From assembly GCF_025612915.1 (NCBI RefSeq), contig NC_069120.1, forward strand, positions 8,046,501 to 8,110,500: 64,000 nt of DNA. The letters run 5' to 3'. Shown one piece after another: positions 48,600 through 61,000 of this stretch (the first letter of the stretch is position 1; each line of letters begins with the position of its first letter). This DNA comes from Magallana angulata (taxonomy: Eukaryota > Mollusca > Bivalvia > Ostreida > Ostreidae). A program made the translations under genes and the position numbers. A model generated the notes under the pieces. That model had not been told where the DNA came from. It saw nothing but the letters and a program-made list of their open reading frames with translations, and made no database searches.

Positions 48600-50388
48600 T
48601 AACTTCTTCTCAAAAACCACCAGGCCAAATTTAACCAAATTTGGTACAAAGCATCCTTATGGGAAGGGGATTATAAATTGTTAAAATTAAGGGCACAGCC
48701 CTTATCAAAAGGGAGATAATTGCGAAACAGTAAGTATAGGGTGCATGTCTTTAAAAATCTTCTTCTCAAGAACCACTGCACCAGAAATGCCAATATTTAC
48801 ACAAAAGCTTGTATATATAGTGAAGATTCTAAATTGTAAAAATCGTGACCCTCGGACCAAAACTGGGGCCCCAGGCGGGGTTCAAAGTTTAACATAGAAC
48901 TACATATGGAAAATGTTTAAAAAATCTTCTTCTCAAGAACCACTGCACCAGAAATGCCAATATTTACATAAAAACTTGTATATATAGTGAAGATTCTAAA
49001 TTGTAAAAATCGTGACCCTCGAACCAAAACTGAGGCCCCAGGCGGGGTTCAAAGTTTAACATAGAAATACATAGGAAAATGTTTAAAAAATCTTCTTCTC
49101 AAGAACCACTGCACCAGAAATGCCAATATTTACACAAAAGCTTGTAAACATAGTGAAGATTCTGAATTGTAAAAGTCGTGACCCTCGGACCAAAACTGGG
49201 GCCCCAGGCGGGGTTCAAAGTTTAACATAGAAATACATATGGAAAATGTTTAAAAAATCTTCTTCTCAAGAACCACTGCACCAGAAATGCCAATATTTAC
49301 ACAAAAGCTTGTATATATAGTGAAGATTCTAAATTGTAAAAATCGTGACCCTCGGACCAAAACTGGGGCCCCAGGCGGGGTTCAAAGTTTAACATAGAAC
49401 TACATATGGAAAATGTTTAAAAAATCTTCTTCTCAAGAACCACTGCACCAGAAATGCCAATATTTACACAAAAACTTGTATATATAGTGAAGATTCTAAA
49501 TTGTAAAAATCGTGACCCTCGAACCAAAACTGAGGCCCCAGGCGGGGTTCAAAGTTTAACATAGAAATGCATAGGAAAATGTTTAAAAAATCTTCTTCTC
49601 AAGAACCACTGCACCAGAAATGCCAATATTTACACAAAAGCTTGTAAACATAGTGAAGATTCTAAATTGTAAAAACCGTGACCCTCGGACCAAAACTGGG
49701 GCCCCAGGCGGGGTTCAAAGTTTAACATAGAAATACATATGAAAAATGTTTGAAAATTTTCTTCTCAAGAACCACTTCACCAAAAATGCCAATACATACA
49801 CAAAAAGTTGTATATATAGTGAAGATTGTAAAAATCGTGACCCCCGAACAAAAAGTTGGGCCCCAGTAGGGGTTTAGATTTTAACATATATAGGAAAATG
49901 TTTTAAAATCTTCTTCTCAAGAACTATAGTGCAACTGTTTGGGATATTACTATGCATACATGTACATCCTTAAATAATGTAGATTCAAAAAATTGTAACT
50001 CCCGGACAATTGATGGGCACCAAGAGGGGTTCAAAATTTAAACATTTTAAAAAACATAAAGGAAAAGTTTAAAAAATTTTCTTCTCAAGAACTACAATGT
50101 TTTAGTTTGTGGAATTTCTATGCATGCATCCTTCGCTTATGTAGATTCCTAATTGGTAAAATCGTGACCCCCGGACCAATACTGGGGCCCCAAGATGGGG
50201 TCAAAGTTTATTATAGAAATATAAAGGTAACATGTTAAAAAATCTTCTTCTCGAGAACTACAATGCTTCAATTTGTGAGATTACTATCATGCATACAACC
50301 TTGGATAATGAAGGTTCTACAGTTTTAAAATAGTGACCCCTTGACTAATACTAGGGACCCAAGATGGGTTTAAAGTTAAATGTAGAAG
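48600..50388 (+). repeat. 167-bp tandem array with three-unit higher-order repeat
   Basis: Units marked by CTCAAGAACCACTGCACCAG start near 48,765, 48,932, 49,098, 49,265, 49,432, 49,598 and 49,764 (spacing 166-167 bp), then decay to about 50,388. Units 1-2-3 reappear as 4-5-6: units 2 and 5 share GAACCAAAACTGAGGCCCC and units 3 and 6 share CTTGTAAACATAGTG. A block of about 500 bp was therefore duplicated. The array resumes at 54,795-55,490 after the insertion. Confidence 0.9.
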
Positions 50389-50887
50389 TACCGGTGTTGT
50401 ATAGCAGTTTTTCCCCCATAGTAGCTTTTCCCCCCGGAAAACCTACTATATAGTAGCCTTTCCCCCCGGGGGGAAAAGCTATTATATAGTAGCTTTTCCC
50501 CCATAGTAGGGTTTCTCCCTCACGTTTTTGGTTCAGATTTTATAAAAAATATTTATGGAAATCCAGTAAGGATTAAAATCAATATTTCTACACTCCCAGG
50601 TTGCATACATTAATCTGTACAGGTTAAATTCCGTTTTGCCGATTTTTTATATTTATAGACAATGCTGAAATTTGAACATATGTGTAATGGAATTACACAT
50701 AGAACTTAATTTAGGTAATTTATTGAAAAAAGTTTTACAAGTTATACACTTATATGCATAATTCTGTGTTCTGAAATTGTATTAAGCGAGAATGTTTTAG
50801 GAATTTTTTGATAAATCTATCAGACTGTTTGTTTGTTTGTTAAAATTTCATCCAGGCTAAACCTCTGTTTTAGAGAAATTTGTTTCC

Positions 50888-51320
50888 GATGTTTCAGAGT
50901 CCGATTTTTAAAATCATATTATAATAATTATAGTGCATATTCTTTAGGGTCCAATGTCTCATAAACTAGAGACGACCATATCACCATATTTTTATAGTGG
51001 CAGTGGTTTACCACTTGAAGACACTTCAGTCCTCAGGGTAGGGGCCCATGATGTTTCAGGGCCCGATGTTTAAAACCCCATTATAATGATTGAATAGTGG
51101 GAGCCGAATATCAAATTCTAGAGATGACCAATTAACCATATTTTCACAGTGATAGTGGTATACCACTAGTAGATGACACCGAAAATGTAAGCCCTCATGC
51201 AGGGTAGGAACTTTTGTTGTTTTAGAGCCCGATGTTTGAAATCCAATTATAAAGAATATGTATTTTTTAGGGCCTTGTATCTAAAAAACTATAGATGACC
51301 ACATGAACATATTTTTACGG
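50888..51320 (+). repeat. Divergent tandem repeat of about 165 bp (three units)
   Basis: Units begin GATGTTTCAGAGTCCGAT (50,888), GATGTTTCAGGGCCCGATG (51,050) and a third variant near 51,214. Each contains an AGAGA(C/T)GACCA-like segment and two contain a TACCACT segment. Confidence 0.75.
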
Positions 51321-52074
51321 TCATTTAAAAGTAAGAACATCATTTAAAAATACACAATCACTCATACAATTCTTTATCAAAATGATATATATGTAAATGT
51401 ATATCATGTAATAAAATATAAAATGTAATATGAAAATTACGTTTAATTCTGCTACTTTTTTTTAAATTTACGAACAATTTTTTTTTAAAAAGGTACGCGG
51501 GTAAGATTCTTTATTCTTCAAAACATTTAATCAATTCATCAGATGATTAATGATATAATAAACTAGAAAACTGACCAGTCAGGAAGGGCCCCGCTATGAC
51601 AATTAATATAGAGAAGTGAAAAACACTTTGAATTCCATCCTCTTTATATTAACAGTGATGAATAATAAATGTCCGGCAGAAGACGTGAAGAACTGGAATA
51701 TATAGGATCTCGTGATTTGTAGTTGGATATGATTTTCATCAAACAATTAAAGTGTTTTTTTCTTGAGCCTTAGTGAGGGGATAAAACACACAAGTTGGAT
51801 AAAAATCATATTATACTACAAATCATATGAGATTCTATTTATCCCATGTTTTATACACCACAATCAATGTTTACACTGTTTATAAAACTCCACATTATTT
51901 TACTTCATTATGCTTACGCAAATCCCATTGTAAAGTCACAACTGTGGGATATCAAAAAAAATATCCAATGAGTCATATCCACGGGATAACGTGGGTTAAC
52001 ATGGGATGAAATAAAATTTGTTTAAAAAAAACAAAGAATTGATACCAATGCAATGATACCTCGGCTTTGCCTCA

Positions 52075-53020
52075 ACTTCAAACAAACATCACTGCAGACA
52101 CATGTGTACGGTAATACATATAGCAGATAAAGACAGACCTTAGATTTTCTGAAACAGGCAAGATAATTTATCTCAGGGGATTAATTATCCTGCTTTCCTT
52201 TAATATAAACATAGCAACCAAATACAACAACAACACCAAAACATCCATTAAAAAATAAAAAAAAAAGAATCGAAAAACTGATATCTAATAAAAAGAAAAA
52301 AAATTAATTTATTGTAATTCATATATTTTTTTTTTATTTTACAGAATATAAGTATTTGGACTAGAATGAAATATATTCTTTATCAAATATCATCCTTTAA
52401 ACTGAGGGGTAAACATATTAGGGTGCAGCTCATGGAATGAGAGTTTAATTTGCTTCAAAACAAACATCAGTGCAGACAAAGGTGCTCATTAATCTCGATA
52501 TGACAGATAGAGATAAGCCTATAAATTTTCTGCAGCAGGCAAGATAATTAATCCCAGGGGATTAATTGTTCTGCTCTCTCATCCTTTTCTTCTAAATTTA
52601 CAATAAGATTTTTTTTTTCAGAAATGACAGAATGGGGTTATTATCTGATTACCTGTTAAAATTAACAGCATTAAGGCAGAAAAAAATAAAATAAATAATT
52701 AAAAAATAAAATAGTGAAAAAGGATATCTTAATATATATCTTGATTTTAGAATTCAATAAAATTATTATAAATCATTGTGTACGGTATTTTAACCAAAAT
52801 AAAATATGAATATTATATTTTAAATCCATATTTCAAAGAATGTACACAATACTACACATCATTCAAAATTGACCTTAACTTCAAAACAAAGTTCATTTGC
52901 AGACACAGGCAGTGCAGTAATTAATCTTAATGTGACAGATAAAGATAAAGCTTAGGATTTTCTTCCTGTGGAAGGTTTATCAATCCCAAAGGACAAATAT
53001 TGCACAGCCTTCCATGTATA
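52075..53020 (+). repeat. Three divergent units of about 380-430 bp
   Basis: Segments with GCAGACA.. GACAGATA.AGATAA and ..CAGGCAAGATAAT..GGGGATTAATT recur near 52,094, 52,472 and 52,899, separated by AT-rich fillers. Confidence 0.75.
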
Positions 53021-55488
53021 CAATGATAACATTCTCAGCAGTTATCTCTCTTTGCCCATTCATTCTCACAGTTATCTCTCTTTGCCCATTCATTCTTATG
53101 CATAGTTAGGAATCTACCCCACCACCCCAGCTACAAATCAGAAGACATAGAGAACCAAACTTAGCATCAAATACGTATTTCTGCCTACTGAACTACACAT
53201 ACCAAATTTGAACTTGATTGGGCAACCATAAAAAGAGTTATTAGAAAAAAACAGGAAATTTGTGGACGGAAGAGTGACAGACGGACGGACAAAAGGAGGG
53301 ACGGACAGAGTGATTACTATAGGGCACCCGCAAATCCTTGCTGGGCCCTAATAATTAGATAAATAAATCAATGAACTTTTATTCATAGAAGGAGAAACCG
53401 AAAATCAAAAATAAATAACCAACCTAAGCGCATATACGGCTTTTTTACTTGTTAGATGATTAGAAAAACAAGCTTATATTTTTAAAAAGTCAGCTCATCA
53501 CAATATGTGTTGGATGTTTTTTGGGTTTTTTTTTAATTACCCTTGTTTAATTGTTCGAAGAAATAATATGGTACACAAGTAAATCTTTATTGCAAACATA
53601 CGAAACAAATAGTATAAAATATTTAGGTAATTGAATTGTATATCTTGATTTATATGGCATCGTTTTCGTTATTGTTTATTTATAAATCACGTTGCAAATT
53701 TAAAAGTGGAAAAATTATCAAAAAGTGAGTGACAATATAAACATAGAGTTAGTTCAGGCTCCATTTCACATTTTCCAAAGTAACCAGCAAAGATACCGAC
53801 ATTGTTCTGGTTGTGAAGACATTTCATTGTTTTTTAAAATGTTTGCATCATAATATCTCGCGTTTCGTAGAAATGTGCTTTAAAATATGAATATGCGTAA
53901 CTTTAAAACGAAATGGTAAATACTAACTTTACACATGCTTTTAATACATAATTAAAATACCCCTTACCGATGATTTTGATCCCCATCAATCAAAGCAAAA
54001 ATAAAACATTTCAGTTTCTCATCATATCATTGCATTCTGTCTCCCGTTTGATATTTAGAAAAAGAAATATATTATTGTTTTTAAGATCGTCAATTCTAAC
54101 GGTATTCATTTAAAATTGATAGCCTTTTGGACGAAGGGAGTAATACATTTCCACTTTTTATTCCCTTCCTCTACAAAATTAAGTCAAGATTGGTCAGTTA
54201 GTTCCCTGGGAGAAGCTTATCCATTCATGTTAATACATTGGGAAATTAAAGTTCCAAACCGGCGTATTTTCACTCAAATGTGATCTCACGTGTTCATAAC
54301 GACGAAGTCAAAACTGTCGATAAGCATCGATTAGATGAAAAAGATCCGAGGTATTCCGAAATCCGTGTAAAAGGCGTTCCAAAAAATGTGAGAACAGGTG
54401 AAATAAACGATGATGACACATGAATGTTATGAAGGCGCATGCCTTAGTTCATATTTGGGGTTGAAAAACCATGTATTTTATTCTATGTATTAATAAATGC
54501 CATAATTATCCTTTATTGTGGGAAATTAATATCATATCAATTAATGCAAATTATTGTCACGAATGGTCCGCAATAAACATGGCCGGAAAGTAAAAATGGG
54601 GGAAAATCCACTATATAGTAGGTTTTCCGTGGGGGAGAACTGGCTATAAAAAGGGGGAAAGACCACTATATAGTCAGCTTTCCGTGGGGGAAAAACTGCT
54701 TTATAGCCATTTTTCCGGGGGGAAGAACTGCTATATAGCCATTTTTCCGGGGGGAAAGATGGCTAGGGGGAAAAGGCACTATATAACACCGGTATATATG
54801 GAAAATGTTTAAAAATCTTCTTTTCGAGAACTACAATGCATCAATTTGTCAGATAACTACATAAGCACCCCCAAATAGTGTAGATTCGAAATTATAAAAG
54901 CCGTGACCTCAATCTAATACTGGGGCCCCAAGATGTGTTCAGAGTTTAGCATAGAAATAAAGAGGGAAAATGTTGAAAAATCTTTTTCTTGGGAACTATA
55001 ATGCTTCAGCTTGTGAGATAACTATGCAAGCATCCTTAAATAATGTAGATTCCAAATAATAAAAACTTTAGCACTGGACTAATACTGTGGCCCCAAGAGG
55101 GGTTCAAAGTTTAACATAGAAAGATATATTGAAAATGTTTTTAAAAAGTTTTTCTCGAGAACTATAATGCTACAGTTTGTGAGATTACTATGCAAGGATC
55201 CTCAAATTATGTAAACTCTAATGTAGTGGAACCAAGAGTTATCTTTCTTGATGTTCTGTACAGTCTGAGAGTTATTCCTCTTGAAGTGGAACTCTTCTAC
55301 GTTCAGTTTTTCAGGTTGTGTATGTGCGGTCCCACCGCAGTGCTACATATTTTCATTCCTATGTTACTATTTATGTTGTTCAAGCCAACCATAAACCTCG
55401 GACCATAACTGGGTCCCCAGAAAGGGGTTCAATGTTTAAAATAGAAAAAGCATATGCTACGAAATGTAATGTTACAAGGAACTGCTGT

Positions 55489-55520
<32 letters not shown>

Positions 55521-55525
<5 letters not shown>

Positions 55526-56789
55526 TTAAAACCGTTCTAAATTTTGAAAAATTATATTTTCATTAATATTGGTGATTCTATCTAATACATCAATAGTTAA
55601 TGAAATCAACTGAAAAAACCCCACAGAACAGCTGATCTTATCATTCCAATTTAATTCATTTCTCCTCTCACAAACATACAGCTATCAACGATGAATGACG
55701 CTTTAATAAGTCGAGTTTTATTTCGCCAAATGGAATTAAAATATTTCTCCTTATGCTTCAGACTTTTTTAAAAATCAAACTCATGTACATGTATAAACAT
55801 TTGTTTTCCATGAATAATTATTCATCCCTGATAAAAGATGTATGGGACTTTTATTTGCAATTATATATAATTTTAGAAAATTCTAAGATATCAACATTGT
55901 AGAAAAGAGGGAAAGCATCAATGTCATTTTAGTATTGAGGATAACATATTGTGGTTTTTAAACGTTATAATTTCATACATATGGCCATACTTCCATATCT
56001 TTATCTATGCAAACTCAAATAACAAGGAATGTAAAACAGTGTCTAAAATTGACAACGTCCTATTGAGGGAGTAGAACCTTCGCAGCCAAGATTGTCTCTA
56101 TGTATATTAATTTTTCTCTTTTCAGAAAATTTTGTACCAAGTTGTGGCAGTACTACCTGTTCAAAATTACTGTACCAACTATTCTTGGTGGCACATGTGG
56201 TGGTTTGTAAAGTTTATAATTTATCAAATCAGATTTATCTACTCACATGAGTTCTCGGTCTTTATACATGTAAATAAAAAAACCTTAAAACTCCTTAGAT
56301 TTAAAGCTTTGGAAGCATATAGTACACGTTAGCCGAATATTATAAACTTTTGTAGAAAAATTTTATTTCATAACTTAATCTGTTTTTACATAGTTTCTTT
56401 GAGCTGAAAATTCTTTATCCAGATTAGTCCTCCCTCGTGGGCCAAGCCTCTGGTAAGTGAATGGTTATTTGAATGCAGTTTGAGTTATCTGCCCCTTTAT
56501 TTGTATGCTACAATTCAACATTCGGAACAGTGTTCACGTTTACCAGAATAAAGTTTAATTAGCAGCAATATATTCGAAATACTTCTAGTTCACTGCCATT
56601 AATAAATTCTCTTGCATGTAAAATTTTAAAAATAACATATCTTTTAGGATTTGGCTGTTCACATCAAACCTTGATGACAAAAGTGCATCAAAATATGTGT
56701 AAAAAGAAATACACATAGAAGGTAAGATGGTGAAATTCAATATAAAGCATGTTAAATAAACACCAAGACTTGACCTATTTTCCCATCAT
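55521..56789. other. Spacer between the repeat element and DLG5
   Basis: It contains one orphan EMI-like exon (56126). Otherwise AT-rich with no gene recognised. Confidence 0.65.
56126..56202 (+). pseudogene. Orphan EMI-like exon 2 relic
   Basis: The acceptor ttttcag is followed by KFCTKLWQYY, then a one-base deletion, then a frame reading NYCTNYSWWHMWW. Both halves match exon 2 of gene D and gene B. It is 77 nt against 78-81 in functional copies. No signal-peptide exon or CCPG exon lies nearby. Confidence 0.7.
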
Positions 56790-58089
56790 TTTATTTCTCA
56801 CTTTCTCTAGTGCAGTGTCCCTGATTAACTAAACAGGAATTTGAATGTACAAAAATTGACCATCATCTCTTAACCCAATAATTAGACCTATTCTACCCAG
56901 TGCTATTCTATCAATGGCTGAACGGCTGTTTACAAAAATAAGCATACAAATTATTTTTTTGAAAAAATGCAGCTTTCGAACTGAAAAAAAAAAATTAGGG
57001 TGAGCCTAAATAAAAAAAACATACAAAATAAAATTAAAATTAGTTCACAACTTTGTTAAATACAATGCATTAAAAAAAATTGACAGAAGCTCTAAAATGA
57101 AACATCTTAAAGTTATATACAGATAAATCATTTCATGATGATAATTTCATCTGTTCCAAATAAAGATCTTCACAACTGAATTATTGAATGCCTTGAAGTA
57201 AACGTAGACAGCACACAACATTAAACATTAAAAGAAGCAACTTCTAACAAAGCTGACCCACTAGCCGCCTGCTGTTTGAGATCTCAATATGAACAGTTTC
57301 ACTGAACTCATGAAGTAAATGTCAATGAATAAAAGTATACTATTTGGGGATGCGTTTCACAGTTGATTCATACACTACAGATACAGCTATAATGACAATT
57401 TCATCCTGTTTCCGATTCCTAACCATAATGAATTGCCAATTTCAGACTTGTCACTAGTCTTTAAGTGTTGGAATGGTTTTTTCTTTAAAAACGTTATATA
57501 CAGCAGGTTGCCATTAACCCAACATGGGTTTGTGTCAATGCTAACGTAAAAAAAAATATAAATAAATCCTCTGAAGCTGTATTAATAAAAAAAAAATCAA
57601 AGATACACAGCAAATGTATTAAAAAACTGCACTATTTTTGCTCATGCACCACTAAATATAGAAACTAGGTCACAACACCAAAACTGTGTCTATTGACACT
57701 TTTTATCACAGTTGTAAACAAGACGTAAACATTTGGACAAATTACTTGCTATGATAGTAAAAGATGAAAAGGAATGAAAACTGTTGACAAGGCTGTGCAG
57801 ACTGCTGATTCAAGCTAAGAATTTGCAGACCGCCAATTCATGCTACAATCCTTGCCCCTCCTATGAGACAGTCATACAAAATAGTCCATATGTAAGCAAA
57901 CTTGGAAAAAAAAAATATGCAGTTTATAAGACTAGAATGTTACACATATCCTCTGAATAATGACAACACCTCCACTGTATTCTGAATTCCTTAAGTAACA
58001 AACAAATTGGCTACATCTGATCACACTCTCAGATGGCACTGTTGTCCATTGAATGGGGATGCCAAAAGTCTGATCCTGTGGGTACCCCC
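56790..58089 (-). other. DLG5: Probable 3' UTR of DLG5
   Basis: No frame or splice signal interrupts this AT-rich stretch downstream of the DLG5 stop. The reverse complement of TTTATT at 56790-56795 is a candidate AATAAA. The UTR end is a guess. Confidence 0.4.
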
Positions 58090-61000
58090 TCACACTCGGG
58101 GACACACTGGAACCCAGATGGCTTTCTTCTGTTCGTTTGCTATCACAGTCTTGACTTGCTGGTGCATTTCTGCCAAGTTGCCACCCTGAATTACAGCTGA
58201 AAATCAAGAAAAACAACTTCATTATTCATTTTGTTCACAAATTATTATCTAGCACTGTAACACCTTGATATATTGCATATCAAGATAACTGTATATGTAT
58301 AATGTTTTCATTTTATTTCATTTTTTTCATGTTTCTTGGGAGTTTCACAAGACAGATATAATATGTAAAATGTTCATTAATTCAAAATGTTATACATAAA
58401 GACCCAAAGGAGCAACAGTGATAGACATTTCCCAATAAATTAGGCAAATTACCAGAGAACTGGTGCTGGTAGTCCTTTTCTAGCTTCTGGAATTTGTCAT
58501 ACAAGTCCTTTGCAGACTTAGCACTGAGTTTCTGGGAATGGAACTGAGGATCTGTTATCTCCCTTCAAAACATAACAATATACATCTTGTTTAATTGACT
58601 TTCATGGACCTCTTAGCGTCTTAGAAAATGGCAATTGGAATAGATCTACATGTAATATGTCTAGAAGATTACCGATAAATGACTTTTGCACCAGTTCTTA
58701 CCTAAGTTGTTTATATGACCGATGCCTGGCAAAAACAACAATGGGGTAGATCTGAAGTCTGTGCAGTCTCTCAATGGCTGACGGACTGATGCTGAGCAGA
58801 CAATGCTTACCCTGCAGGAACCACACAGATTTGAAAATCAATCATAAATTTAACATAGAAAGTTTACATTTAAAATTTGTCCATTCAATATGTATAAAAC
58901 TTAATTGTAAGTCAAATCAAAATTTAAAAAAAAAAAAAAAAAGATCAACAAGTTTACCTTATAAGAAATATGAACTAGGTACATCTGTAACTGAATTAAC
59001 TAATTCTTTCTCTTTGGTAACTATTTTATTTTGAGTTAAACAATACTTATTCTATTTTACTAGATAAGGTACAAGAACTGTTTTCAAGACAGACTTTTAG
59101 ATACTGATAGCTCCTATACCTGATCACATATCTCCTTGATGATTGAGGTTTTGATACACTGGAACTTGTCCTCCTCCTGCCAGTAGTCAATGTAGATGCC
59201 ATCTGCGAGACCCTGCTCCATTACCTGCTTCGTGGTCTGCATCACAGCTAAGTGAAAAAAAAAGTAACAGAGGTTACAGCTAAGTGAAACAACAGTAACA
59301 TTGGCTACAGCTACTGGTAAGTGAAACAAAAGAAACATGCTAGCTAGATCTACAATGCCATTTTAGACATTCTTCAGTTTTGGAAAAGGCAATAAAATCA
59401 TACTGATCTAGAAAACTGGTACTGGTAAATAATCCCTTCCCTTGCCAAATCTTTCAATTCAGAAAGAACGCAAATCAGAAACTTTGCTAATAGAGATAAA
59501 ATGTGCCATTTATATGAAACCAGCCACTGATTTTATTCACTCTTATTCACACAAAGAATCATTACTGCTTCAACTTGAGTATCATTGTACTTACTAGGTT
59601 GACCAGTGCTGTATTTGTCTGGAGACTCGGCCACCAGTTTCTTGATCAGAGAGTCAGCCAAGGGAGCCAACAGAATCACAGGTCGGATGTTTTTATCTGC
59701 AACAGAAACAAATGGTCATATTTAACATATAAATACCGGTACTTATTCAGTGAAAAAATGCAGTGCTATATAAAACAAAGAACGATAAAGATGAGCTGTA
59801 GCTCTACTTAATCATTTCTTTTTTTTATTCAGAAATTGGTTTCCTTAAAATTACATATGAGATATTCAAAAATTTCTGACTTGTTTGTGACCGTATGAAA
59901 TCTTTGATGCAAATCAAAACTTACATTCCATTCTCTCCACTTTTGTGTACTTGTTGAATGCCAGATCTGTAAAGTTAAATAAAATCAACAATGATTTAGA
60001 TGTTTTTTAAAGAAAATAATCAACAGAGAATCATTCAGTTTGGTTAATTTTGCTTTCACTGCAATTTAATACATGTATTACCTTCTAAGACAGGTACTGA
60101 ATCACTGCTGAGAGATGTCTCAGAGAATGAGTTAAATTCACGACTGTCTTTGGAGTTATTTCTCTTGTGTTTGGTCCTTCTTCTGAAGAAACTACTCCGA
60201 GCAGATCCAGACATCCGGCGAGTTGATCCGCGGATCTCCTCAAGGTCATGAAGACTAAGACTCTCAGAGTGACTCCTTCGGAGCTCCATCTCTAGCCTTA
60301 AAAAATAGTTCAAATACATATACATATTGCCTGTAAAATTGTTTTTTTTTCTCTGTTCTAAATAAAAAATTTGAATTTTTGACAACATATCCATTCTCAA
60401 GGTACTCCCTTGATTTTCACCAAGTTATTTACTTACTTGTCTTGGCTTGGAATGATTCCTTTGTAATTCAGTTTATGGCCATCGTCATCAACCAGCCACG
60501 CATACCAGTTGTCTGGTTTGCCGTCGTATAACGTATTCTCGATCAGCATGATGTCATCCTTCCTAAAACTCAGTTCTCCGTCCCCAGTGGGCTTGTGGTC
60601 AAAATGTGCCCGCACATAGAAAGACTCACTGTTAAACTGGTTACATAGATGTCGATACTCTGTAAATAATTTGCTCAGAATATAAATTCAAATTCAACAG
60701 TACAATAAATCTACTTAAGTATCTATTGTTGATGCTTACTTGTTTGATACTTTAAAGTATAGGATGTGTATAAATTGTCCTTTTTTAATTACTTACTTGC
60801 AGGGTTATACTGTGCTTGCATTCTGACAAATGCACAAGGTTTGTTTAATTCTGTGGAGGCTTTCTCTGGGGTAATTGTTAAAAAATCAACATTGTTGTAC
60901 TAAAAAACAACAAAAATACATAGTTTAGTTGTAGTTGCAATACATAGATAATTATATAAACTGTAGAGAGCAAATTAATTCAGCTAACACACACATACCA

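Larger units (their letters stand above)
50391..54792. mobile_element. 4.4-kb TA-flanked element with C/G-rich palindromic ends
   Basis: The inverted ends share CCGGTGTT(G/A)TATAG, and TA flanks both sides (50389-50390, 54793-54794). The 167-bp array is interrupted exactly there. The first 130 bp and last 200 bp alternate C5-6/G5-6 runs with CTATATAG palindromes. The interior is AT-rich with two families of tandem repeats and no transposase. A TA target suggests a Tc1/mariner-type mover, but the ends match no family I recognise. Confidence 0.75.
48478..55520. mobile_element. Large repeat element, pearl/Helentron-like, split by a 4.4-kb insertion
   Basis: The left end has a 13-bp-stem hairpin (GCTCACCTGAACC..GGTTCAAGTGAGC) followed by a (CCGT)n tract at 48,527-48,582 and a tandem core of about 167 bp. 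The right end has TTCAGGTGAGC, an inverted echo of the left end, then the palindrome GGCCCATGGGCC and TCTTG. A core of about 160 bp next to an (ACGG)n tract is the known build of bivalve pearl elements, now grouped with Helentrons. The assignment is by architecture only. It is non-autonomous, with no Rep/helicase. Confidence 0.6.

Noticed and set aside
48600-50388. CRISPR-like array
   Set aside because: The repeats are adjacent 167-bp units without spacers in a eukaryotic genome; it is a tandem satellite-type core.
54120-54460. Possible gene fragment within the 4.4-kb element
   Set aside because: Slightly higher GC and short open frames, but no motif and no splice-compatible continuation.
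57932-58222. 96-residue minus-strand open frame ending the DLG5 region
   Set aside because: It overlaps the true last DLG5 exon in the wrong frame and has none of the expected ..IQGGNLAEM.. sequence.
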